The translations under genes and the position numbers were made by a program. From the NCBI GenBank assembly GCA_045595365.1, contig JAZOAI010000004.1, positions 1-13,717 on the forward strand: a DNA stretch of 13,717 bases, read 5' to 3'. This DNA is from SIG480 sp045595365 (GTDB lineage Bacteria; Bacillota; Clostridia; Oscillospirales; JAAYXM01). Of the stretch, positions 6,475 through 13,717 are shown in pieces. The notes under the pieces were generated by a model, which saw nothing but the letters and a program-made list of their open reading frames with translations, did not search any database and was not told the origin of the DNA. How positions within the stretch are numbered: position 1 is the stretch's first letter; every line of letters starts with the position of its first letter.

Positions 6475-7344
6475 CTATTTCAAAGAGAAAACAGGAGATT
6501 TTACTTTTGCTGTATATCGCTTTACGTCAAGAACAGTTTCGCCGTCTATTTGCATCTCGCAGGGAGAGTCGTATTCAACACTTATCTCTTTTCCTGTATA
6601 TATGCTGATACACTTTTTATATTTGGTATGCTGACCTTTGAAAATAGAGGGAAAAATCGTCAGCAGGCGGAGCCTTCCACAGTCGTGAGCAACTGCAAGG
6701 GAAAGCTCCTTGCTGTTCCTGTTTTGTTTTGGAGCAATCATCATTCCGCCGCCGAAGAATCTGCCGAGCATCGCGGTGGAGAGCCACACCTTCTTATGCT
6801 CATAGGTCACGCCGTCAACCGTTATCTTTGCCGTTTTCGGGCGGAAACTGAAAAGAATCAGCCGGAGCGCGAGCATAGTGTAGTTAATAGGCTTTTTGGT
6901 CTTCTTGCGAAGCGCGTTCCCGACTGCGCAAACAGCGCCGTCAAGCCCGTATCCTACACCGTTGAAAAAACGGCGGGTTGTGCCGTTGACCTCGACCGAG
7001 GGGAGTTTTTTGATGTAGTTATTAATCAGAAAAGGCTCCGAGCCACGAGGCTTGTCAAGGTCGCGCAGAAAGTCGTTCCCGCTTCCGGTAGCATAGTACA
7101 GAATATTGCTGTGAATCTCAATTCCGTTGAGAGAGTTGATGAAACTGTTGAGAGTGCCGTCTCCACCGCAGATAATAACCTCGTCATCATCTGACAGGGA
7201 ACTGAAAAAGTCGCCATAGCTCTCAATTGAGAGCATATCGGTATAAATTATTTCGTGGCCGATGTAGAGGGAGTCAAGCTTCATGGCGTTGAGCGCGCCC
7301 TTTTCATTTCCGGCAAGGGGATTGTATAACACATATTTTTTCAT
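6475..7344 (-). CDS. Diacylglycerol kinase family (YegS/DgkB-like) lipid kinase, 289 aa
   Basis: The family phosphorylates diacylglycerol or related lipids at the membrane surface using ATP, recycling lipid head-group turnover products. Seen here are the N-terminal NPLAG (8-12), the nucleotide motif CGGDGTLNSFIN (GGDGT at 60-64), ATGSGNDFLRD near 85-95, NGVGYGLDG, and a late CEMQIDGE that matches the C-terminal beta domain. There is no membrane segment, as usual for the soluble class. I chose the ATG at 7344 because AGGTGG lies seven bases before it at 7357-7352. The frame extends to 7395, but that start lies upstream of the expected transcription start. The true substrate cannot be read from sequence: diacylglycerol, sphingoid bases and undecaprenol-type lipids are all seen in relatives. 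Confidence 0.9.
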   Translation of the reverse strand: MKKYVLYNPLAGNEKGALNAMKLDSLYIGHEIIYTDMLSIESYGDFFSSLSDDDEVIICGGDGTLNSFINSLNGIEIHSNILYYATGSGNDFLRDLDKPRGSEPFLINNYIKKLPSVEVNGTTRRFFNGVGYGLDGAVCAVGNALRKKTKKPINYTMLALRLILFSFRPKTAKITVDGVTYEHKKVWLSTAMLGRFFGGGMMIAPKQNRNSKELSLAVAHDCGRLRLLTIFPSIFKGQHTKYKKCISIYTGKEISVEYDSPCEMQIDGETVLDVKRYTAKVKSPVFSLK

Positions 7345-7385
7345 ATTTTTACCACCTGAAAAATTTGTCGTTTTTCCTGATTTCA

Positions 7386-7414
7386 ATATTATCATATTCT
7401 CTCCATTTAGTAAA
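7386..7414 (-). promoter_or_regulatory. Promoter of the lipid kinase gene
   Basis: On the minus strand TTTACT (7414-7409) is followed by a 17-bp spacer and TAATAT (7391-7386). TGA before the -10 gives an extended -10 element. Transcription would begin near 7379, leaving a leader of about 35 bases before the chosen ATG. Confidence 0.65.
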
Positions 7415-7434
7415 GTTTTTTGCTGAATTTTGTA

Positions 7435-7463
7435 TTGACATTAATTTGGAAAAAGTGTATTAT
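7435..7463 (+). promoter_or_regulatory. Promoter of the ceramidase-like gene
   Basis: TTGACA (7435-7440), a 17-bp spacer and TATTAT (7458-7463) form a near-consensus promoter. The ATG is 32 bases after the -10, with AGGAG at 7483-7487. It is back to back with the lipid kinase promoter. Confidence 0.78.
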
Positions 7464-7495
7464 TTAGGTGATAATTTTCAAAAGGAGAAAGAAAA

Positions 7496-8830
7496 ATGGG
7501 AACTTTAAAAGCAGGTTTTGCAAGGCGCGTTATAACTCCGCCGCTTGGCGCTCCGATAACGGGGTATCTTCATAAGAGGTATTCAAAAGGAGTCCTTGAT
7601 GACTTATATGCAAGTGCAGTTGCTTTTTCAGATGGAGATAACTGTGCAATCATTATGGGGGTTGACCTGATAGACTTTCCTCTGGCGGTTGCAAGTGAAT
7701 ATAGAAAAATTATATCGGATTATTGCAACGTTCCGGTAGAGGCAATTTTCCTTAATTGCTCACATACCCACACGGGTCCGGCAGTAGGTTTTCAAGGCGC
7801 AACGGAGGAGTACAAAGCTTTTGTAGGAGTACAGCTTCGCGATGTTGCGGCAATGGCGATTGAAGATTTGAAGTCTGCAAAAATTGCAATTGCTGAGGGA
7901 ACTGCAACAGGCATCTCTTTTATCCGCCGTTACCGTATGAAAAACGGGGGTGTTCAGACAAACCCGGGCGTTGAAAATCCTGAAATAGACCACGCTCTTG
8001 GCACTCCGAACGAAGCTGTAAAGCTTGTTAAGATAGAGCGTGATGGGGGCGACGACATTTATCTCGTAAACTTTGGCGTTCATGCAGATACGGTCGGAGG
8101 AGAGCTTGTAAGCCGCGATTACCCGGGTTTTGTTGTTGATACAATTGAAAAAACTCTTGACGGCGTAAAAGCAATATACCTCACAGCTCCGCAAGGTGAT
8201 GTGAACCACATTAACCCGTTCCCGAAGCCGGGTGACAGAAACGGCCTTGAATATGATTCCTTTGACGGAGTTCCGAGAGGCTATGAACACGCAAAGCATA
8301 TGGGAAGAGTTATTGCAGGTGCCATTTTGCAGATATGCGGGAAAGCGGAGTATCTTCCGGAAGGTAAGCTTTCGTTTGCAAAGAGAATTATGAAATTGCC
8401 GACATATCAGCAGAATGAAAGGCTTGAAGAGGCAAAAAAACTTGTTGAGCTTTACGATAACGGCCGTGAGAATGAACTTCCGTTTGAAAAAATGGAGCTT
8501 ACAACCGCTGTTGCCGAGGCGAGACGCATAATTGGGCTTGAGAACGGGCCTGACTTCATTGAGTTTACAATTGGTGCAATTTCAATCGGCGATGTTGTTT
8601 TCTGTGCAGTTCCCGGTGAAATGTTTACGGACCTCGGGATAAGGATTTGTGACCAATCCTCATACAAAATGACTCTTCTTTGCTGCCTCACAAATGGCGG
8701 CCAGACATATTTCCCGACGAGGAAAGCTTACGAAGAAGGCGGCTATGAGGCAAGAGCTTCGAAGCTTAAACCGGGCGCTGATGATATTATTGTCAATGAT
8801 GTAATGAAGCTTTTTGAAACTGTAAAGTAA
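7496..8830 (+). CDS. Neutral/alkaline ceramidase-like metallohydrolase, cytoplasmic form, 444 aa
   Basis: The protein matches the N-terminal domain family of neutral (non-lysosomal) ceramidases. Seen are AGFARRVITPPLGAPITGY at the start, NCSHTHTGP at 87-95 with the zinc-type histidines 90 and 92, NFGVHADTVGG with a histidine near 196, RDYPG, APQGDVNH near 230-237, VPGEMFTDLG with the expected glutamate near 374, and NGGQTYFPTRKAYEEGGYE near 400-416. The putative zinc ligands of the family are therefore all represented. Known secreted ceramidases carry a signal peptide and an immunoglobulin-like C-terminal domain. This protein has neither, so it should act in the cytoplasm on an unknown amide or ester. 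It has its own promoter, ribosome site and terminator, so it appears monocistronic. Its divergent neighbour is a lipid kinase, which hints at lipid metabolism only weakly. Confidence 0.85.
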   Translation: MGTLKAGFARRVITPPLGAPITGYLHKRYSKGVLDDLYASAVAFSDGDNCAIIMGVDLIDFPLAVASEYRKIISDYCNVPVEAIFLNCSHTHTGPAVGFQGATEEYKAFVGVQLRDVAAMAIEDLKSAKIAIAEGTATGISFIRRYRMKNGGVQTNPGVENPEIDHALGTPNEAVKLVKIERDGGDDIYLVNFGVHADTVGGELVSRDYPGFVVDTIEKTLDGVKAIYLTAPQGDVNHINPFPKPGDRNGLEYDSFDGVPRGYEHAKHMGRVIAGAILQICGKAEYLPEGKLSFAKRIMKLPTYQQNERLEEAKKLVELYDNGRENELPFEKMELTTAVAEARRIIGLENGPDFIEFTIGAISIGDVVFCAVPGEMFTDLGIRICDQSSYKMTLLCCLTNGGQTYFPTRKAYEEGGYEARASKLKPGADDIIVNDVMKLFETVK

Positions 8831-8845
8831 ATACATATAATGCTT

Positions 8846-8881
8846 AAACTCCTGTTGCATATATTGCAACAGGAGTTTTTT
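8846..8881 (+). terminator. Rho-independent terminator of the ceramidase-like gene
   Basis: AAACTCCTGTTGCA (8846-8859) pairs perfectly with 8865-8878 around loop TATAT, and the T-run extends to 8881. It begins 15 bases after the stop codon. Confidence 0.92.
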
Positions 8882-8891
8882 GATAATAAAG

Positions 8892-8923
8892 AAACCGTCT
8901 TGGTGTTTCCACCAAGACGGTTT
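8892..8923 (-). terminator. Rho-independent terminator of the PFOR operon
   Basis: AAACCGTCTTGGT (8892-8904) pairs with ACCAAGACGGTTT (8911-8923) around a 6-base loop. On the minus strand it is followed by TTTCTTTATTA. It lies 16 bases past the PFOR stop, next to the opposing terminator at 8846-8881. Confidence 0.88.
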
Positions 8924-8939
8924 TAATGTTGAGGTTAAT

Positions 8940-11900
8940 TTACTTGCCTGCGCGCTTTGCGTACTTTTCGTACTTAGCCTTTGCAGCAGCTTCTGCCTTC
9001 TTGAAGAGCTCTTCAGCTCTTTCCGGGAACTGCTGTGCAAGACGTGCATAGCGTGTCTCGCTCTTGATGAAGTCGATATAGCTGCCTGTCGGCTCCTTGG
9101 AGTCAAGGATAAAGCCTTCCTTGCCTTCAGCCTCGAGAGCCGGGTTGTATCTGAACATCTGCCAGTAACCTGACTCTACAGCCTTCTTCATCTCGCTCTG
9201 GCAGTTGACCATGCCGCCCTTAACACCGTGCATTTCGCAAGGAGCGTAGCCGATGATGAGTGACGGGCCCGGATATGCCTCAGCCTCTGCGAGAGCCTTG
9301 AGAGTCTGATTCATATCAGCACCCATAGCGATCTGTGCAACGTAAACATAGCCGTAAGACATTGCAATTTCAGCAAGATTCTTCTTGACGATGTTCTTAC
9401 CAGCTGCAGCGAACTGTGCAACCTGACCGATGTTGGAAGCCTTGGAAGCCTGACCGCCGGTGTTGGAGTAAACTTCTGTGTCGAAGACCATAACGTTGAC
9501 GTCTTCGCCTGATGCGAGAACGTGGTCAAGACCGCCGAAGCCGATGTCGTATGCCCAGCCGTCGCCACCGAAGATCCAAACGGACTTCTTGGAGAGGTAA
9601 TCGCGCTCTGCGAGGATGCCGGCGCAGAGGTCGCAATCTCCTGCAACCTTTTCAAGCTCTGCAACGAGAGCCTTTGTTGCAACTTCGTTTGCCTCACCGT
9701 TGTCCTTGGTGTCAAGGTATGCCTTCGCAGCAGCCTTGAGCTCTGCGGAAGCCTTGTCGCCTGCAACAATCTTTTCAACGTCAGAGATAAGACGCTCGCG
9801 GATTGTCTTCTGGCCGAGGTACATACCGAGGCCGTGCTCTGCGTTATCCTCAAAGAGGGAGTTTGCCCAAGCCGGACCCTTGCCGCTTTCGCGGTTTACG
9901 GTGTACGGTGTAGCAGGAGCGGAGCCACCCCAGATGGATGAACAACCTGTTGCGTTGGAGATATACATTCTCTCGCCGAAGAGCTGAGTGATAAGGCGAG
10001 CGTAAGAGGTTTCAGCACAACCTGCGCAAGAGCCTGAGAACTCGAGAAGCGGCTGCTTGAACTGGCTGCCCTTGATTGTCTTATTGATGAGCTCGGGCTT
10101 CTCGGAGACGTTATCAACGCAGTAGTCAAATGCTGCCTGCTGGTCAAGCTGTGTAGCCTGGCTTGTCATCTCGATAGCCTTCTTCTCGGGAGTGCCGTCG
10201 CGCTCGGCCTTTGCAGTAACGGGGCAAGCCTTGACGCAGAGAGTACATCCCATGCAGTCCATCGGGCTTATAGCCATTGTGAACTTGTAGTCTGTCTTAA
10301 GAACAGGCTTTTCAGTGAACTTTGTGTTTGCAGGTGCATTAGCTGCTTCTTCAGCAGTAAGTGCAAACGGGCGGATTGTAGCATGCGGGCAAACGAATGC
10401 ACAGTTGTTACACTGGATGCAGTTTTCCGGATGCCAGATCGGAACGGAAACTGCAACGCCGCGCTTTTCATAAGCTGCAGAGCCCTGCGGGAATGTGCCG
10501 TCTGCCATATCCTTGAACGCGGATACCGGGAGAGAGTCACCCTGCATACGCGAAACCGGCTCAACAATGTTATTTACGAAGTTGACAAGGTCAGCTCTCT
10601 TGCCTGTTGCAGGAGCCTTAACACTGTCGTCCTTTGCATCCTTCCAGGAAGCGGGAACGTCAATCTCAACCATAGCGTTTGCGCCGGCGTCGATAGCCTT
10701 GTAGTTAAGCTCAACAATAGCTTCGCCCTTCTTGATGTAGGACTTGTATGCCATCTTCTTCATATAATCAATAGCTTCATCCTTCGGGAGAATGTTAGCA
10801 AGAGCGAAGAAGGCAGACTGGAGAATTGTGTTCTTAACCTTAGCGTTTCCGATTTCCTTGATAGCGATGTTTGTAGCATCGATTGTGTAGAACTTGATGT
10901 TGTTATTAGCGATATAAGACTTGACAGATGCGGGGAGGTGAGCGTCGAGCTCGTCCTTTGACCACTGGCAGTCAAGCATAAATGTGCCGCCCGGAACAAC
11001 GTCTTCAACTATCTTATAGCCCTTGAGGATATAGGAAGAATTGTGGCAGGCAACAAAGTTTGCCTTGTTTACATAGTAAGTTGACTTGATGGGCTTGTCC
11101 CCGAAGCGAAGGTGAGAAATTGTGATACCGCCTGTCTTCTTTGAGTCATACTGGAAGTATGCCTGGATGAACTTGTCGGTATGGTCACCGATGATTTTGA
11201 TTGAGTTCTTGTTAGCACCGACAGTACCGTCGCCGCCGAGACCCCAGAACTTGCAGGAGATTGTGCCTTCGGCTGAGGTGTCCGGGCATGCCTTTTCTTC
11301 GAGAGAAAGGCCGGTAACGTCGTCAACAATACCGATTGTGAAGCTGTTCTTCGGCTCCGGCATAGCGAGGTTTGCAAATGTAGCAAAGATGCTTGAAGGA
11401 GGAGTATCCTTCGAGCCGAGGCCGTAACGACCGCCGACAACCTTAACGTCGTTCTTGCCCTGAGATGCAAGCGCTGTGACAACGTCGAGATAGAGCGGCT
11501 CGCCGAGAGAGCCGGGCTCTTTTGTTCTGTCAAGAACAGCGATTTTCTTAGCTGTAGCCGGGATAGCTTCGATGAGCTTCTCCGGAACAAACGGACGGTA
11601 GAGGCGAACCTTAACAAGGCCGACCTTTTCACCGTGAGCGTTCATATAATCAATAACCTCTTCTGCAACGTCACAGACAGAGCCCATAGCGATGATGACG
11701 CGGTCAGCATCGGGAGCGCCGTAGTAGTTAAAGAGCTTGTAGTTTGTGCCGAGCTTTGCGTTGACTTTATCCATATACTCTTCAACGATAGCCGGGAGAG
11801 CATTGTAGTATTCGTTGCAAGCTTCTCTGTGCTGGAAGAAGATGTCGCCGTTTTCAGCAGAGCCGCGGAGAACGGGATGCTCAGGGTTGATAGCGCGAGA

Positions 11901-12530
11901 ACGGAATGCGCGGACAGCATCCATATCGACCATTTCCTTGAGGTCTTCATAATCCCAGGCTTCAATCTTCTGGATTTCGTGAGATGTTCTGAAACCGTCA
12001 AAGAAGTTGAGGAAGGGAACGCGGCCCTTGATTGTTGCAAGGTGAGCAACTGCGCCGAGGTCCATAATTTCCTGCTGGTTTGTTTCTGCCATCATAGCAT
12101 AACCTGTCTGGCGGCAGGCATAAACGTCGGAGTGGTCACCGAAAATGTTAAGAGCGTGTGATGCAACGCAGCGTGCAGAAACGTGGATAACGCTGGGGAG
12201 AAGCTCGCCTGCAATCTTATACATATTCGGGATCATAAGGAGAAGACCCTGTGAAGCCGTATAAGTTGTTGTGAGAGCGCCTGCTGCGAGAGAACCGTGA
12301 ACAGCGCCTGCTGCGCCGCCTTCGGACTGCATCTCGACCATCTTGACGCGATCGCCGAAAATGTTTCTTGCAGGTTCACCAAAAATGTTTTTGTCTGTTG
12401 CGGACCATGTGTCCGTTACCTCAGCCATGGGGCTTGAGGGAGTGATGGGGTAAATAGCAGCAACTTCGGAGAATGCATATGCTACGTGAGCAGCAGCGGT
12501 GTTGCCGTCCATAGTTTTGAGTTTACGCAT
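8940..12530 (-). CDS. nifJ: Pyruvate:ferredoxin (flavodoxin) oxidoreductase, single-chain, 1196 aa
   Basis: The enzyme converts pyruvate and CoA to acetyl-CoA and CO2, passing two electrons to ferredoxin or flavodoxin. It is central to clostridial fermentation. Domain order is normal for the homodimeric type: an N-terminal pyruvate domain (IYPITPSSPMAEVTDTW at 19-35), a gamma-like domain (GLGGDGTVGANKNSIKIIGD near 430-450), a two-cluster ferredoxin domain (CIQCNNCAFVCP near 700, CMGCTLCVKACP near 760), the proximal cluster region (SCAGCAETSYARL near 835), and the thiamine diphosphate site (GGDGWAYDIG near 990 to YSNTGGQ near 1023). YAPCEMHG near 1097 supplies the late cysteine. The length is typical. 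The ATG overlaps the stop of the upstream polyferredoxin gene (TGATG), and AAGGGGG lies just before it inside that gene, so the two are coupled. A terminator follows closely. Confidence 0.97.
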   Translation of the reverse strand: MRKLKTMDGNTAAAHVAYAFSEVAAIYPITPSSPMAEVTDTWSATDKNIFGEPARNIFGDRVKMVEMQSEGGAAGAVHGSLAAGALTTTYTASQGLLLMIPNMYKIAGELLPSVIHVSARCVASHALNIFGDHSDVYACRQTGYAMMAETNQQEIMDLGAVAHLATIKGRVPFLNFFDGFRTSHEIQKIEAWDYEDLKEMVDMDAVRAFRSRAINPEHPVLRGSAENGDIFFQHREACNEYYNALPAIVEEYMDKVNAKLGTNYKLFNYYGAPDADRVIIAMGSVCDVAEEVIDYMNAHGEKVGLVKVRLYRPFVPEKLIEAIPATAKKIAVLDRTKEPGSLGEPLYLDVVTALASQGKNDVKVVGGRYGLGSKDTPPSSIFATFANLAMPEPKNSFTIGIVDDVTGLSLEEKACPDTSAEGTISCKFWGLGGDGTVGANKNSIKIIGDHTDKFIQAYFQYDSKKTGGITISHLRFGDKPIKSTYYVNKANFVACHNSSYILKGYKIVEDVVPGGTFMLDCQWSKDELDAHLPASVKSYIANNNIKFYTIDATNIAIKEIGNAKVKNTILQSAFFALANILPKDEAIDYMKKMAYKSYIKKGEAIVELNYKAIDAGANAMVEIDVPASWKDAKDDSVKAPATGKRADLVNFVNNIVEPVSRMQGDSLPVSAFKDMADGTFPQGSAAYEKRGVAVSVPIWHPENCIQCNNCAFVCPHATIRPFALTAEEAANAPANTKFTEKPVLKTDYKFTMAISPMDCMGCTLCVKACPVTAKAERDGTPEKKAIEMTSQATQLDQQAAFDYCVDNVSEKPELINKTIKGSQFKQPLLEFSGSCAGCAETSYARLITQLFGERMYISNATGCSSIWGGSAPATPYTVNRESGKGPAWANSLFEDNAEHGLGMYLGQKTIRERLISDVEKIVAGDKASAELKAAAKAYLDTKDNGEANEVATKALVAELEKVAGDCDLCAGILAERDYLSKKSVWIFGGDGWAYDIGFGGLDHVLASGEDVNVMVFDTEVYSNTGGQASKASNIGQVAQFAAAGKNIVKKNLAEIAMSYGYVYVAQIAMGADMNQTLKALAEAEAYPGPSLIIGYAPCEMHGVKGGMVNCQSEMKKAVESGYWQMFRYNPALEAEGKEGFILDSKEPTGSYIDFIKSETRYARLAQQFPERAEELFKKAEAAAKAKYEKYAKRAGK

Positions 12531-13621
12531 CAGTCGTTCCCCCTTTCGGTTTCTTCAAGAGCCTTGTGCTGGAGATATACGGTTTCGCAAACAGCCTGTT
12601 CGCGGATAACCTTTCTGGAGCATACATAAGAGCACATATTGCAGTTGTCGCACTTTGCGGGATCGGAAACTGCAAGTTCACCGTCCATGGTGATGCAGCC
12701 GTTCGGGCAGTTGTCGGCACAGTCGCCGCAGCCGGCACATGCACTGTCACAAACCTCACGTTTCTTCTCAAGAGGAGCCTTGGAAGAGCAGGCAACGATC
12801 TTTGCTCCCTTATAGGGAACGAGAGAGATGATGCCGTTGGGGCAGATATGTACGCAATCGCCGCAGCCAACGCACTTGGCGGGATCAACTACGGAAACAC
12901 CGTCTACAACGTGGATAGCATCGTAGCGGCAGACGATCTCGCACTCACCGAAGCCGAAGCAGCCGGAGGGGCACAGACCATTCTTGTCCTGAAGCTTTGC
13001 AGCTTCTGCGCAGTTGGAAATGCCCTTATCTGCGAGCTTGGCTTTGTTCTTGCCGCCGGAGCAGCGAACGAATGCAACATGATCCTTGATCTCGGTCAGG
13101 TCATGGAGAGTGTCCACAATGATCTTCTTCTTGCAGACAACGGTGCAGGTAACGCAGCCGACGCACTTCGAATAGTCAATAACGGCATGGTTATCAACAA
13201 GGCTGACAGCGCCGCGGGGGCAATTGTCAACACATTCGCCGCAGGCAATGCAGCCCCATGCGCAGACATCGCGCACGGTTTCTTCTTCCTTCTCACCGTT
13301 GGAGCAGGGAATGAAGTTGGTTGCATCCTCGGGAACGAGGCTGATAAGCTTCTGGGGGCAGGCTGCAATGCAGTCACCGCAGCCATCGCACTTTTCGCGG
13401 TCAACGGTGATAACACCGTATTCGCACTTAAGAGCTCCGGGCTTGCAGGCGCTTACACAAGAGCCGGCACCAACGCAGCCGTATTTGCACTGTCCGGGAC
13501 CAAAACCTTTTTCGATGGCTTCAGCACAGGAAGGTGCATCGGAATGAGCTTTTGCCGCAAAACCTGCGCAGGCAATGAAGGCCTTCTTGCTGACCTCATT
13601 TACGCACTCAGCATGACTCAA
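12530..13621 (-). CDS. Soluble polyferredoxin made of two tandem RnfB-type iron-sulfur modules, 363 aa
   Basis: Residues 16-170 and 185-341 are two copies of the cysteine-rich part of RnfB. Each has a CxxxCxxxxxCxxxC quartet (45-59 and 217-231, the latter reading CPSGCFGFGECEIVC) and three CxxCxxCxxxC motifs (78-88, 124-134, 153-163; 250-260, 295-305, 324-334). Each unit shares 20 cysteines, and 17 of the 19 spacings between them are identical. This could hold about eight [4Fe-4S] clusters, a number I infer from motifs. Unlike RnfB there is no N-terminal membrane helix, so the protein should be soluble. The start is a TTG at 13621 with AAGGA about ten bases upstream; no better in-frame start is near. 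The stop overlaps the PFOR start, so a role as electron acceptor or relay for PFOR is likely. A stand-alone RnfB or a hydrogenase subunit are weaker alternatives. Confidence 0.88.
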   Translation of the reverse strand: MSHAECVNEVSKKAFIACAGFAAKAHSDAPSCAEAIEKGFGPGQCKYGCVGAGSCVSACKPGALKCEYGVITVDREKCDGCGDCIAACPQKLISLVPEDATNFIPCSNGEKEEETVRDVCAWGCIACGECVDNCPRGAVSLVDNHAVIDYSKCVGCVTCTVVCKKKIIVDTLHDLTEIKDHVAFVRCSGGKNKAKLADKGISNCAEAAKLQDKNGLCPSGCFGFGECEIVCRYDAIHVVDGVSVVDPAKCVGCGDCVHICPNGIISLVPYKGAKIVACSSKAPLEKKREVCDSACAGCGDCADNCPNGCITMDGELAVSDPAKCDNCNMCSYVCSRKVIREQAVCETVYLQHKALEETERGND

Positions 13622-13644
13622 TTAAACCACATCCTTTTATAATA

Positions 13645-13672
13645 ATTATATTTTGCTTTTTTGTCGTCAAAC
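13645..13672 (-). promoter_or_regulatory. Weak candidate promoter of the polyferredoxin-PFOR operon
   Basis: On the minus strand TATAAT lies at 13650-13645. GTTTGA at 13672-13667 would give a 16-bp spacer; TTGACG two bases on would leave only 14. The -10 is good but the -35 is doubtful. The -10 is about 24 bases before the TTG start. The remaining bases to 13717 hold no gene; an inverted repeat lies at 13701-13716. Confidence 0.4.
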
Positions 13673-13717
13673 CGAAGAAAAGCGATGCAGATTTGACAAA
13701 GTTAGCCATATCTAACA

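Noticed and set aside
7345..7395. 17-residue extension of the lipid kinase
   Set aside because: It overlaps the -10 element of the gene's own promoter, and the start at 7344 has a well-placed ribosome site.
12566..13642. Long plus-strand open frame (358 codons) antisense to the polyferredoxin
   Set aside because: It is an Ala/Gly/Asn/Val-rich mirror of a cysteine-rich, repeat-bearing gene, with no domain and no ribosome site that I can see. The minus-strand frame has unmistakable iron-sulfur motifs.
13701..13717. Rex (NADH-sensing repressor) site upstream of the PFOR operon
   Set aside because: The half-sites GTTAG/CTAAC are spaced by six bases and lack the TTGTTAA-N4-TTAACAA pattern expected in Clostridia.

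Overview
The window looks like chromosome from a strictly anaerobic, endospore-forming member of the Clostridia, probably a gut-type Oscillospiraceae/Ruminococcaceae relative. The reasons are a spoIIE gene, a pyruvate:ferredoxin oxidoreductase (PFOR) with an RnfB-like iron-sulfur partner, a GTP-type PEP carboxykinase, and strong AGGAG-type ribosome sites with sigma-A-like promoters. The species assignment is inference only.

Left part (1 to about 1600) is AT-rich and accessory in character. On the minus strand a ribbon-helix-helix regulator is coupled through a TAATG overlap to a REP-associated tyrosine transposase (RAYT) that runs off the left edge. The transposase frame carries two near-identical 27-bp REP-like hairpins in opposite orientations, both frame-preserving. 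Divergent from this pair, behind a near-consensus promoter and a palindromic candidate operator, lies an exported stalk-domain protein. It is followed by two more REP-like hairpins with the same GTAGGG foot and by a strong terminator.

Middle part (1647 to 8881) is housekeeping-like. A small tail-anchored protein of unknown function follows spoIIE on the minus strand. spoIIE is divergent from pckG (GTP PEP carboxykinase), and the shared upstream region holds a Spo0A-box-like heptamer. pckG converges on a diacylglycerol-kinase-family lipid kinase through a bidirectional terminator. The lipid kinase is divergent from a cytoplasmic member of the neutral ceramidase-like family, and both of these genes have good promoters.

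Right part (8892 to 13717) is a minus-strand operon. Its first gene is a 363-residue soluble polyferredoxin that is a tandem duplication of the RnfB iron-sulfur module (20 matching cysteines per unit). Through a TGATG overlap it is coupled to a full-length PFOR. PFOR oxidises pyruvate to acetyl-CoA and the polyferredoxin is the obvious candidate electron acceptor or relay. The most notable points are this duplicated RnfB-like partner and the RAYT gene that carries REP-like hairpins inside its own reading frame.
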